Shown: positions 28,319 through 35,777 of the stretch, piece by piece | Numbering within the stretch: the first letter of the stretch is position 1 | Layout of the letters: every line of letters starts with the position of its first letter | IMG/VR virus record: IMGVR_UViG_3300048883_000431 | Span: 48,230 to 112,229 of that record | DNA length: 64,000 nt | Direction: 5' to 3' (one strand) | DNA from: a virus | The notes under the pieces: generated by a model | What the model was told of the DNA's origin: nothing | The model's input: the letters and a program-made list of their open reading frames with translations, nothing else | Databases searched by the model: none | Position numbers and translations under genes: made by a program

Positions 28319-28796
28319 CGAACTCCCCTGCTTCGACAGCCTTCTTGAGCGCGGACTTGTCGATAGACTCCGTGGTCTTGATGAACTCGTCGGGTATCTC
28401 GGCGTACGCGTCCACCTCCAGCCGCTTCGACCGCCGCAGGAACACCGTCCCGACGTTGGTCTTCACGCTGTTGATGCTAGCCAGTTCGAGGTTGTAGGCA
28501 ACGTAGTCGTTCAGCCTGGTCGCCTCGTTCTTGCGCGCCGCCGCCGCCTTCTTCAGGCGGGCGATCTCCCCCTCGAACACACCAGCCTCTGCCAGCATGG
28601 TGTCCGCGTCCATCTCCAGGTTGCGGCGCGCGCGCATACACGCCTCAACCTTCCGGGTGATCTCGGCCTTGGTCGTCCCGAGGATGTCGGCAGCCACGCC
28701 GAGCTCCTCCATGGACAGCTCACCTGTCTGGACACCGGCCACCATCGCACGGTAGTCTTCGGAGATCTCGTAGAGCTTGCGCTGCTCCTCCGCCAT
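28269..28796 (-). CDS. Siphovirus Gp157-like protein
   Basis: The 175-aa protein has a long charged coiled coil followed by LEVDAYAEIPDEFIKT and IDKSALKKAVEAGEF, the typical C-terminus of the Sipho_Gp157 family. That family is found beside recombination genes in many siphoviruses and was linked to phage interference phenotypes; its molecular role is unclear. The ATG overlaps the previous stop in GTGATG, with GGAGG upstream; the GTG 3 bases earlier is an alternative. Confidence 0.75.
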   Translation of the reverse strand: MAEEQRKLYEISEDYRAMVAGVQTGELSMEELGVAADILGTTKAEITRKVEACMRARRNLEMDADTMLAEAGVFEGEIARLKKAAAARKNEATRLNDYVAYNLELASINSVKTNVGTVFLRRSKRLEVDAYAEIPDEFIKTTESIDKSALKKAVEAGEFDGDGVHIVESTSVGIR

Positions 28797-28996
28797 CACA
28801 GGTCCTCCAGGACATCGGCCACCACGTCGAGGGCGGCGTCGATGATGTTGTCGAAGAGCTTCTGCTCCTGCTCCTCGTCGAGACCGGGGACGTCAATCCT
28901 CTCGTTGAGCGCCTTCGCGAGCTTATCATCAATATCGGACAGGACAAGCTCGATGATCCTGGACTTGAGTATCACGCGTGCGAACCACCTAAGCAT
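28796..28996 (-). CDS. Hypothetical acidic protein, 66 aa
   Basis: The start has AGGAGA upstream. The N-terminus (MLRWFARVILKSRIIEL) is amphipathic and basic, possibly membrane-associated, and the rest is an acidic helix ending EDL. It lies between the RecT and Gp157 genes; no family is recognised. Confidence 0.65.
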   Translation of the reverse strand: MLRWFARVILKSRIIELVLSDIDDKLAKALNERIDVPGLDEEQEQKLFDNIIDAALDVVADVLEDL

Positions 28997-29005
28997 GCAG
29001 GTCTC

Positions 29006-30421
29006 CTAATCAAAGAGTCCGTCGAACGCATCCCCGCCCGACGGGTCGGGGAGGTCGGCGGGGCCAACCTTCGCGGCAGCTTCCGCCTGCTCCTTGCGGG
29101 CTTGGACGCTGGGGTCGAAGGCAATGTCATCGTCCGTGTCGCCCGACGCATCCTTCTCGGCGACGGCGGCAGTGGTGGGGACATAGGTCGCGGCCATCCA
29201 CTGGACAAACCCGTCAAGGTATGGGGTAGCGACCTCGACGTACACGTCCACCATTGACTCCTGTCCGGGACCGTCAAGCAGGAGGTAGATCACGGTCTGC
29301 ATCACGTCGACGCACGCCAGGTGGGCACGCTCGCCCTTCGCTGTGTACCGCTTGTTGTAGGTGTCGAAGTCGGCACCGAACCAGGCCATGTGTGTCTTGC
29401 CGCCCGTGCGGTGTTCCTCCAGGGGACCAGCGAAGTCCGACGCCTCGACGTACTTGGCGAAGCAGGTGGCCAGAGCCTTGAAGTTGTCGCCCCCCTCCAA
29501 GAGCTGCGCTCCGAAGCGCGCGTAAGCGCCCGTTATGATCTTCGGGGACTTGTCCGACAGCGTCCCGAGCTGCTTGAGTCGTTTCTCCGTGGCGAACTCC
29601 GTTCCGGGTTCGCGCTCCGGCGTGGCCTCGGCGACCTTCTCCCGCTGCGTCTCAGGTTCAGGTTCCGGTTCGTTGGGAACCTCCGTAACCGTTACGGGTA
29701 TGTCCTCCTCGGGGACGCGGTTCACGGTGCGCTGCGAGGGGTCGAGCGTCGCCTCGGCGGCCGCCTTACGCTCGTCGCGTTCGCCGGGTGGAAGCGGGGG
29801 TGCGGACTCGGGCGGCACGAGCGCGTCGATGATGCGTGGACGCTCCGTGTCCATCATCTCTTCTTCGCTGTAGATGCCCGCGCATCCCTCGTCGACCGAC
29901 CGGAGGACCAGGACCTCGGCAACCTTCTGGATCATGGCATCCGGGTAGGTCTGCCAGGGCTTGGACCCGCGCTTGTACTGATCGAACGCGGCGAACTTGA
30001 TGTCGTCCGGCTGGTCCTTCATCGCCCCGATGGCCCACGCGCCGATGAGCTTGCCACGGTTGAAGACTTCCCGCTTGTGGCGGAAGTTCTTGATGATGAG
30101 TTCGCCGTCCACAAACTCCTGCTCGAATTCGACGGTGTCGTTCTCGTATACGACACCCGACCGGCAGGCAATGAACGAGGGGTTGCGCTTGGCGATCTTC
30201 CGGTAGCCGTCGCGCGAGGTCATCGGACGACCTTCGGGACCCAGGAAAATCTCGCCACGGAATGGGTCGAGGTCGTAGACGACACACATGTGGAGGAAGA
30301 CTTCGATCTGTGGGGGTGTCGCCTTCGGCGCGATCACCCTGCGGATCACTTCCATCCGTTCGTCGAGGTATTCGCGCGTCATCACGACGCCGCCCTCGAC
30401 TGGTACCAGTTCGGCTGCCAT
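29006..30421 (-). CDS. RecT/Bet-family single-strand annealing protein
   Basis: The 471-aa protein's first 210 residues match the phage Bet/RecT family: FLHMCVVYDLDPFRGEIFL, then SRDGYRKIAKRNPSF and KFAAFDQYKRGSKPWQTY. The C-terminal part has an acidic, Pro/Glu-rich linker and a second domain with AWFGADFDTYNKRYT, and is unusually long compared with the 250-300 aa of many RecT proteins. It anneals complementary single strands in recombination. It starts at the ATG at 30421, overlapping the upstream stop, with AAGGAG. No exonuclease partner was recognised nearby. Confidence 0.8.
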   Translation of the reverse strand: MAAELVPVEGGVVMTREYLDERMEVIRRVIAPKATPPQIEVFLHMCVVYDLDPFRGEIFLGPEGRPMTSRDGYRKIAKRNPSFIACRSGVVYENDTVEFEQEFVDGELIIKNFRHKREVFNRGKLIGAWAIGAMKDQPDDIKFAAFDQYKRGSKPWQTYPDAMIQKVAEVLVLRSVDEGCAGIYSEEEMMDTERPRIIDALVPPESAPPLPPGERDERKAAAEATLDPSQRTVNRVPEEDIPVTVTEVPNEPEPEPETQREKVAEATPEREPGTEFATEKRLKQLGTLSDKSPKIITGAYARFGAQLLEGGDNFKALATCFAKYVEASDFAGPLEEHRTGGKTHMAWFGADFDTYNKRYTAKGERAHLACVDVMQTVIYLLLDGPGQESMVDVYVEVATPYLDGFVQWMAATYVPTTAAVAEKDASGDTDDDIAFDPSVQARKEQAEAAAKVGPADLPDPSGGDAFDGLFD

Positions 30422-31026
30422 CACGAGCTCCTTACAGCAGTGTTAATCATACGACGTTCGCGGCGCGTGAGGTATGCCCCGGTTCGCCGCCCGGTTTTCA
30501 TCAGGCGGTTGGGGTCCTTGTGATGCCGGAGGTCGGCCCAGTGTCCGATCTCGTGGGCCAAGGTGGAGCCACGCCCACGCGTGGAGTCCATGAGGATGTA
30601 GCCCGAGCGCGATGCGTGCCACCCACGTGAGCCATCGAGGTCCACGAGGAAGACAAGGAGCGCGCTGCCGGGGTATTCATGGTAGGCGTGATCCTGGCGG
30701 AGGGCCTTGGCCTCGAACACCATCCGCCGGTGCAGCCCACTAAGGGCGAAGCGGAAGCCGGGCTTGATCTTCCTCACCCGAACGCACTCGGTGACCCGTG
30801 AGTTCGTCCGACTGAGTGTCACGCGCGCCGAGTCCAGGATGTTCGCGGCGTCGCGGAACCACATGCCCGCACGCGCTGCCACGGTCTTACCGTCAAAGGT
30901 CTCGCGGCCGTCGACGTTCGCGAACCCGAGCCACAGCTCCTTGCGTGGAAGCGAACTGCTCCCCTGCACGCGGATCATGCGTTTGGGTTGCTTAACGAGC
31001 CACCCCGTCCACCCAAAGATTGACAT
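30421..31026 (-). CDS. Metzincin-like zinc metalloprotease candidate
   Basis: The 201-aa protein has HEIGHWADLRH at residues 158-168, giving HExxHxxxxxH, the zinc-binding pattern of metzincin peptidases. A possible Met-turn (RLMKTG, Met176) follows. The usual Gly in the third zinc region is an Asp, so the family assignment is not certain. There is no signal peptide, so an intracellular target such as a host protein or virion precursor is plausible. A perfect consensus promoter lies just upstream at 31047-31075. Confidence 0.6.
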   Translation of the reverse strand: MSIFGWTGWLVKQPKRMIRVQGSSSLPRKELWLGFANVDGRETFDGKTVAARAGMWFRDAANILDSARVTLSRTNSRVTECVRVRKIKPGFRFALSGLHRRMVFEAKALRQDHAYHEYPGSALLVFLVDLDGSRGWHASRSGYILMDSTRGRGSTLAHEIGHWADLRHHKDPNRLMKTGRRTGAYLTRRERRMINTAVRSS

Positions 31027-31046
31027 AGCGTCCCTTTCGTGTTGGT

Positions 31047-31075
31047 ATTATACCACACGCAATGCCGGATGTCAA
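31047..31075 (-). promoter_or_regulatory. Consensus sigma-70 promoter
   Basis: Reading on the minus strand: TTGACA, a 17-bp spacer, TATAAT, with TG one base before the -10 (extended -10). This is a perfect match in both hexamers and drives the metalloprotease, RecT, Gp157 and following genes. Confidence 0.85.
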
Positions 31076-31093
31076 CTTGATTTGGGGGACACG

Positions 31094-31270
31094 TTACCTA
31101 GGGTTGTCCCACTCCGCGACCTTGCCGTCGATGTACTTCTTGACCGTGGTGAGCTTCGCGACGACCGCCTTTGACTCAGCCGCTTCCCTGTTCAGGTTCG
31201 TCCGTATCAGCTTGCCTATCTTCTCGCTCGCCACCGTCAGTTCCCTCGACGCGATGTGCAGGATGTCCAT
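31094..31270 (-). CDS. Small helical protein, 58 aa
   Basis: This frame starts at the ATG at 31270 and encodes a charged helical protein (MDILHIASRELTVASEKIG and KLTTVKKYIDGKVAEWDN). It overlaps the last 95 bases of the upstream gene in another frame. The predicted protein looks natural and ends before the promoter at 31047. No family is recognised. Confidence 0.55.
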   Translation of the reverse strand: MDILHIASRELTVASEKIGKLIRTNLNREAAESKAVVAKLTTVKKYIDGKVAEWDNPR

Positions 31271-31643
31271 TACGTGCTCCGTCTCGTAGGTTTGCTAGGT
31301 TGACAAGCGTCTGCATGGTTGCAGCGACGGGGACCATTGTCTCCCCGAACCGCTCAAGCACCTCGGCCTGTGTGAGCCCGACGCACTGCTTGGCGACGAG
31401 GTCATTCATCGAACGTAGGAGGAGCCACGAGGACCAGGCAAGGTCGCAGACCAACGCCTCCTCCTCGGGTGACTCCATCGTTCCCAGTATAGTGAACGCG
31501 GGATCGAACTTGTCTGGTAGCTTGCGCCGCATGAACTGAACGTAATCGTTAATGGACCTCGGGGCTCCGCTGTCTCCGAGATTCTCCAGAAGGTCCTTGG
31601 CCCAAGAGGGGAGCTCGCGTGGGACCGCGTTGGCTGTTACCAT
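31176..31643 (-). CDS. Hypothetical protein, 155 aa, with odd C-terminus
   Basis: Residues 1-120 look like a normal helical protein (PSWAKDLLENLGDSG, SSWLLLRSMNDLVAKQ). The last 35 residues are Gly/Glu/Arg-rich and overlap the start of the gene at 31094-31270 in a different frame; the original stop may have been lost. The ATG overlaps the methyltransferase stop by 7 bases. Confidence 0.6.
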   Translation of the reverse strand: MVTANAVPRELPSWAKDLLENLGDSGAPRSINDYVQFMRRKLPDKFDPAFTILGTMESPEEEALVCDLAWSSWLLLRSMNDLVAKQCVGLTQAEVLERFGETMVPVAATMQTLVNLANLRDGARNGHPAHRVEGTDGGEREDRQADTDEPEQGSG

Positions 31644-33106
31644 AGTAGGTCGTCCTTGATCTCTATGTTCCCTACCCGTATCGTGCGGATGCCGAGTGCT
31701 TCCCTAAGTATACGCTCGGTTGCCTCGGCAACATAGTCAGGGTTGAGATCGTTGCCCATGAAGTACCGCTTCTTCTTGACTGCCACGACCCCGACCGTCC
31801 CGGTTCCCATCATCGGGTCAAGGACAGCGGCGGGCAACGTGCCGGTGACCGTGCAGGAACACGTTGGCACCCATCGGTCCTTCTTGCGCGTGCGGGACAT
31901 GGACTCAAGGATGCGACGCTTGGTGTCAGACGGGTTCTGCGCCATGTGTCCGGCGTAGTCCTTGCGCGCCTGCCCGGTGTAGTCTTCGACGAGCGGGGCA
32001 AGGTCGGTCTCAACGATGCGGAAGTAGGGAGCGGCGCACTCCAGGCACGCGCACGGCGGTGTGGAGGCCTCGATGGGGTCCTCGACGAGCTTCTTGGGGA
32101 AGGCAGCGTAGTGCTGCCCCTTGAAGGCATGGACGTTGACCACGGTGGCGATGGGTCTGCCCTCGAAGTCCGTGACAATCCCCTGCTCCTTCGGGTCCCG
32201 GTCAAGCATGTCGCTCGTAAGACGTCGGAGTGTCCATGCCGCCGCTTCCCGCGACGACAGCCACACGTCCATGGTCCGCCACTGTCGCCCGTGGAGGGAG
32301 AGCATGAGCTCTGATTCGAGCACATCCCCTCCCCTGTGCCCACGGTGCATGGTATGTGGCGTCTGTGGAGCGCTCTCGCCGCTCCACTTGTGCTCGTCGG
32401 ATCGAGCCGCTAGACGAAGCCCACTGGGTAACGAGGACGCGGCCAGCTCTTGTAGCACCGCGTACCTGTCATAGTAGTAGTCGTGTGATACCCACTGATT
32501 CGCACGCTTCCAGAGCTTCTTGAGTAGTCTCTGATCGCGCACTGGAGCATGACGGGTGGCGGTGGAAGGAAGTCCCCTCCGTAGTCCGTCAAACTCGTTA
32601 ACGTGAGTCCACACGTAATCAGGATCAGGTTTAACACGGACGCCTCGTTTCGTGGGGTGTGTCCAGAAGACAGGTGAGTTCGACTTAGAGAACATGAACA
32701 TGGTTTCGTGACTGATCGTCGGACGGTCGGACGCGCTGCTCGGCAGCACGTTCGGCTTCATCCAGGGTATCTCCGCGCGCAGTGTCCACCCGCGTCGGCC
32801 CATCTCGATGGCAACACGGTGCGGGATGAGGAGCTTGTTCTTGTCGCGACCGTAGGTGTCGCCGATGACGAGCCACAGCGTGCCGTCCTCGCGGAGGACA
32901 CGCCACCACTCGGCCGCCATGTCGCAAAGGGTTTTGACGTAATCCTCGATGGAGTCTTCGAGTCCCAACTGCCCGTCTACCTTGTAATCCCGTTGGAGGT
33001 AGTAGGGCGGACTAACGCAGATCATTTGCACGGAGCCTCTGCCCACGCCCTTGAGGTCGCCTGCATCGCCCACGTTCACCCGGAAGAGATGATCCATACT
33101 ATTCAT
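31637..33106 (-). CDS. DNA methyltransferase (N4-cytosine type, SPPY)
   Basis: The 489-aa protein starts at the ATG at 33106, seven bases after GGAGAG. It has VSPPYYLQRDY at residues 31-41 (catalytic SPPY, typical of N4-cytosine enzymes) and DPMMGTGTVG near residue 430 (SAM binding). An insertion near residues 370-415 holds Cys pairs (CACLEC, then CSC) that may bind zinc. This is the second methyltransferase of the region, with a different catalytic motif, suggesting protection against more than one restriction specificity. Confidence 0.8.
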   Translation of the reverse strand: MNSMDHLFRVNVGDAGDLKGVGRGSVQMICVSPPYYLQRDYKVDGQLGLEDSIEDYVKTLCDMAAEWWRVLREDGTLWLVIGDTYGRDKNKLLIPHRVAIEMGRRGWTLRAEIPWMKPNVLPSSASDRPTISHETMFMFSKSNSPVFWTHPTKRGVRVKPDPDYVWTHVNEFDGLRRGLPSTATRHAPVRDQRLLKKLWKRANQWVSHDYYYDRYAVLQELAASSLPSGLRLAARSDEHKWSGESAPQTPHTMHRGHRGGDVLESELMLSLHGRQWRTMDVWLSSREAAAWTLRRLTSDMLDRDPKEQGIVTDFEGRPIATVVNVHAFKGQHYAAFPKKLVEDPIEASTPPCACLECAAPYFRIVETDLAPLVEDYTGQARKDYAGHMAQNPSDTKRRILESMSRTRKKDRWVPTCSCTVTGTLPAAVLDPMMGTGTVGVVAVKKKRYFMGNDLNPDYVAEATERILREALGIRTIRVGNIEIKDDLLW

Positions 33107-33161
33107 CGAGCTCTCCGCCGTGTATAACGCAGTCCAGAACCACACGCTCCCGACCTACGAA

Positions 33162-33296
33162 CTAAAGGTACCCCCTGCCTTCGTCGAGCACCTGAAGTCC
33201 GTGCGCCCGGAGGGAGGAACGGGAAGCCGTCGGAGCCCGCAGCAGCTCGTGGATTGGCAGGGCAGACTCCACCAAGAAGTCCGTGCCCTGAATCAA
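33162..33296 (-). CDS. Small 44-aa protein candidate
   Basis: The TTG at 33296 overlaps the sigma factor stop as TTGA, a coupling also used in the sulfotransferase genes. The frame has strong G/C at third positions and encodes FLVESALPIHELLRAP and LQVLDEGRGYL. It fills the gap before the methyltransferase. No family is recognised; competing frames in the same gap look less protein-like. Confidence 0.4.
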   Translation of the reverse strand: MIQGTDFLVESALPIHELLRAPTASRSSLRAHGLQVLDEGRGYL

Positions 33297-34339
33297 GGAA
33301 CAGGTGGTCCATAGACTGCATAGCGTCCAACTCCCTCACGTGTCACATCCCCGCGCGCTACCGCATTGTCCAGGCACTCGTGTATCGGTGACAACCATCG
33401 GAACTTCTTCGCCAACTCCGCGTGGGGAATCGGACGTTGCTTTGATGCAGCGAACGCCCGGAGGCTGTCCCCCCAGGGTGTCCTAGCCAGTGGGCGGCCA
33501 GTTGATCTTGCGAGCGACTGCATTCGCTCGACTGCGCTCCACCGAACCTGCTTTGCCCGTGACTTCGATATACCAAGCCGCTCCCCTATCTCCAAGTCGC
33601 TGTGGACGAGGTGCGGCGGCAGTCCGAAGTGCATGGTGATGACTTCTAAGTCGCGCGGCACAAGAGTACGCAAGTAGGGCAGTGTATCCTCTACCGGTCT
33701 CGTACTGGCTTCCGAAGTACGTACCCGCTCGATGTAGTCGTCGAAGCTCGCGGAAGCATCCGCAAGTGTCGTGCGGTCCTGTCGATGCGCGTAGTCCGTG
33801 CCCTTTAACACCCATAGCTCGTCCATCCCAATGCCTGTGCGCTCCGAGATCTCCTCGGCGAACGGCGCACGCCCCATCTCGGTCTGCATGTCCCGGTCGG
33901 CCTTGGCGATCTCCTGGACGGCGTGGTACACCTCCTTGTTCACGCGTTCGCCGCCGAGCAACTGCCACCGAGCTCGTCGCACGTAGTTGCGCACCACCTC
34001 TGTGGCGTAGGTGATGAACTTCACACCCCGGTCGGGGTCGAACCACTCGACCGCCGCCATCAGTCCGATCATTCCCTCGGACACCAGGTCCTCGGTGTAG
34101 TCGCGTGCGTTCCCGTGCTGCACCGCCACGCTCAACACCATCCCGAGGTGACGACGCACAAGGCGAGCCATCGCCGTGCGCACGCCGCCCTGTGCCATGC
34201 GTATGACCGTCAGCTCCTCCGCGCGCTCCATCGGAACCGGCGGGTTGTGCTTGCGGTCCATGATCAGGTGCCACGGGAGCTTGGTAAACCCACGCCCCAG
34301 CGCACCATACTCGCCCCTGACCAGTAGCTTCTCGGTCAT
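33293..34339 (-). CDS. RNA polymerase sigma factor, sigma-70 family (regions 2-4)
   Basis: The 348-aa protein has a clear region 2 (EDLVSEGMIGLMAAVEWFD then KFITYATEVVRNYVRRARW, the -10 binding helix), a region 3-like segment (APFAEEISERTGIGMDELWV) and region 4 (DLEIGERLGISKSRAKQVRW). A C-terminal extension with WLSPIHECLDNAVARGDV resembles an extra winged helix. It is closer to a full sigma-70 than the protein at 25795. It probably directs transcription of a later gene class. The start has no strong Shine-Dalgarno sequence. Confidence 0.85.
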   Translation of the reverse strand: MTEKLLVRGEYGALGRGFTKLPWHLIMDRKHNPPVPMERAEELTVIRMAQGGVRTAMARLVRRHLGMVLSVAVQHGNARDYTEDLVSEGMIGLMAAVEWFDPDRGVKFITYATEVVRNYVRRARWQLLGGERVNKEVYHAVQEIAKADRDMQTEMGRAPFAEEISERTGIGMDELWVLKGTDYAHRQDRTTLADASASFDDYIERVRTSEASTRPVEDTLPYLRTLVPRDLEVITMHFGLPPHLVHSDLEIGERLGISKSRAKQVRWSAVERMQSLARSTGRPLARTPWGDSLRAFAASKQRPIPHAELAKKFRWLSPIHECLDNAVARGDVTREGVGRYAVYGPPVP

Positions 34340-34345
34340 GCGCGC

Positions 34346-34399
34346 TCACTTACGGTTACCGTCCCAGTCCCTGTCGAAGATCGTCGGTATCTTACGCAT
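34346..34399 (-). pseudogene. 17-codon remnant resembling the start of a phage RNA-ligase-like protein
   Basis: An ATG at 34399 begins 17 codons (MRKIPTIFDRDWDGNRK) before a stop. The pattern KIPTIF.RD.DG resembles, from memory, the N-terminus of an RNA-ligase-like family found in phages and actinobacteria. The rest of the gene is absent. It lies between MazG and the sigma factor. A chance match cannot be excluded. Confidence 0.3.
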
Positions 34400-34402
34400 G
34401 GC

Positions 34403-34732
34403 TTACCTGTCGCCCCCACTCCCAGAAAGGACACCGCGCACCGCGCGGCTTGCCAGCTTGGCTATGTTCCGCCGTGCCACCTCGGCGAGGGACACCTTGA
34501 GCTCGTGCGCCAGCGCGACGATATACCACAGCGCGTCCCCGAGCTCGTCGATCAACTCTTGGCGGCGCTCTTCGGTGAGGACCCCGTGCTCGTCCCGCCC
34601 GATTTTCTTGACTTGGTTCGCGATCTCGCCCGCTTCCCCGGCGAGTCCGAGCGCGGCGTACTCGATGTTCGACCCCCGTCTCGGGTAGATCGCGGTTGCG
34701 TCGGCCTGCTCTTGGTACTTGATGATGTCCAT
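34403..34732 (-). CDS. MazG-like nucleotide pyrophosphohydrolase
   Basis: The 109-aa protein has AGEAGEIANQVKKI at residues 31-44 (ExxE: Glu33, Glu36) and DELGDALWYIVALA near 62-75 (ExxD: Glu63, Asp66), the Mg-binding helices of all-alpha NTP pyrophosphatases. Phage MazG proteins hydrolyse nucleotides or alter (p)ppGpp pools. It starts inside the 3' part of the RusA reading frame (181-bp overlap). Confidence 0.8.
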   Translation of the reverse strand: MDIIKYQEQADATAIYPRRGSNIEYAALGLAGEAGEIANQVKKIGRDEHGVLTEERRQELIDELGDALWYIVALAHELKVSLAEVARRNIAKLASRAVRGVLSGSGGDR

Positions 34733-35127
34733 TTGCGCTCCACGATTTTGACTTCGACCCGAGGGTCATCCTTGTCGACATCAAACTGGTCCGACCAGCC
34801 GCCGATGTAGGCCCACGTGTCGTTCGGTATGATCCCCCCCACCTGGAGGGCGTCGAAGATGATCTTCTTGGCGGCTGCCACGTTGTCCTTGTCCCGCCGC
34901 CGGTCTGGGCATACCCACGTGATGACGAAGAACAGCGGGAACGTAGTGCACGCGTGCAGTCCCTGCCGTGCGATCTCCAGAACGATGATGGTTTCCCACT
35001 CGTTCTTCATCGCGTTCCACCTGTTGTACCTCGACTTGCCGCGCCGACCCATAGTGCCACGGGCCTGCAGAATCTCGTTCATTCCAGGCATTTTACCGGG
35101 GATAACAAGCGTCTGGATTCGAGCCAT
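34552..35127 (-). CDS. RusA-like Holliday junction resolvase
   Basis: Residues 1-130 match RusA: RRRDKDNVAAAKKIIFDAL near 76-94, with the cluster of acidic residues (Asp79, Asp81, Asp92) and a Lys that bind the metal, then IIPNDTWAY. RusA cuts four-way DNA junctions. Residues 131-191 are Ser/Arg/Lys-rich low complexity that overlaps the MazG gene out of frame, so the normal stop seems lost. Start chosen at 35127 with GAGGAG upstream. Confidence 0.75.
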   Translation of the reverse strand: MARIQTLVIPGKMPGMNEILQARGTMGRRGKSRYNRWNAMKNEWETIIVLEIARQGLHACTTFPLFFVITWVCPDRRRDKDNVAAAKKIIFDALQVGGIIPNDTWAYIGGWSDQFDVDKDDPRVEVKIVERKWTSSSTKSRPTQPRSTRDGGRTSSTPRSDSPGKRARSRTKSRKSGGTSTGSSPKSAAKS

Positions 35128-35777
35128 TCTCGGCTCCTCGACTGGTCTATGCGTTCGGCGTAGAACTTCTTATCCTTAGAGTATACAGCGACCCGCGCGG
35201 TATAGAAAGGACAGGAGGACACCAACGCACGAAGGTAGACGTAGGTCGAGCGTCTGAGTTCGAGCGGATCGTCGGGTCCTGTGGTGTCACACATGTCCCA
35301 CAGGAACCGATTGAATGTTGCAGGCATGACCCCGAAGTCAGGTGCGATCTCCCGCCCAGTGATGCACGCCTGGGCGAAGGTCACGTCGAACCCCTCGATG
35401 GGGGACCCGTAGTAGCACAGCCAGTAGTACCCACGTATGGACTTGATCGCTATGAGTTCCGGGTAGCGACCCCGAAGCTCCGCGCCCCTGAACTTACGAC
35501 GATCCGTCAGCGTCATCAGCTCGGGGATGCGCGATCTGTATACGTTGACCACGGACTCGGCGTGGATCATGCCGTTGGGGCAGTCCGGGTCGTCGTCCTT
35601 ACGTAGCAGGACAACGACGGGGTTGGCCAGGTCGGTCAGCGCGGACGCCACGATACGTATGCGCGGGTCGCGGTCGAGGTATGCGGCGACGGTGCGTAGC
35701 TGTTCGCGCGTGATGGAGATGCGGCCGTCGTGGATGATCCTGTCGACGACAAGCCCCGCCTTTACCCGTCCGCTCAT
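35079..35777 (-). CDS. Hypothetical protein, 232 aa
   Basis: The ATG at 35777 overlaps the clamp stop (ATGA); the longer frame upstream is antisense noise within the clamp gene. The protein is mixed alpha/beta (IRGYYWLCYYGSPIEGFDV, FNRFLWDMCDTTGPDD). It lies between the clamp and RusA and may act in replication or recombination, but no family is recognised. Its last 49 bases overlap the RusA start. Confidence 0.65.
   Translation of the reverse strand: MSGRVKAGLVVDRIIHDGRISITREQLRTVAAYLDRDPRIRIVASALTDLANPVVVLLRKDDDPDCPNGMIHAESVVNVYRSRIPELMTLTDRRKFRGAELRGRYPELIAIKSIRGYYWLCYYGSPIEGFDVTFAQACITGREIAPDFGVMPATFNRFLWDMCDTTGPDDPLELRRSTYVYLRALVSSCPFYTARVAVYSKDKKFYAERIDQSRSREWLESRRLLSPVKCLE

Noticed and set aside
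29321-30523. 400-aa plus-strand frame antisense to RecT
   Set aside because: It is a GC-rich antisense shadow; the minus-strand RecT/Bet family match is clear.
33120-33314. Plus-strand 64-aa frame (GTG start) in the gap beside the second sigma factor
   Set aside because: It has no ribosome-binding site and lies opposite a coupled minus-strand frame with better composition.
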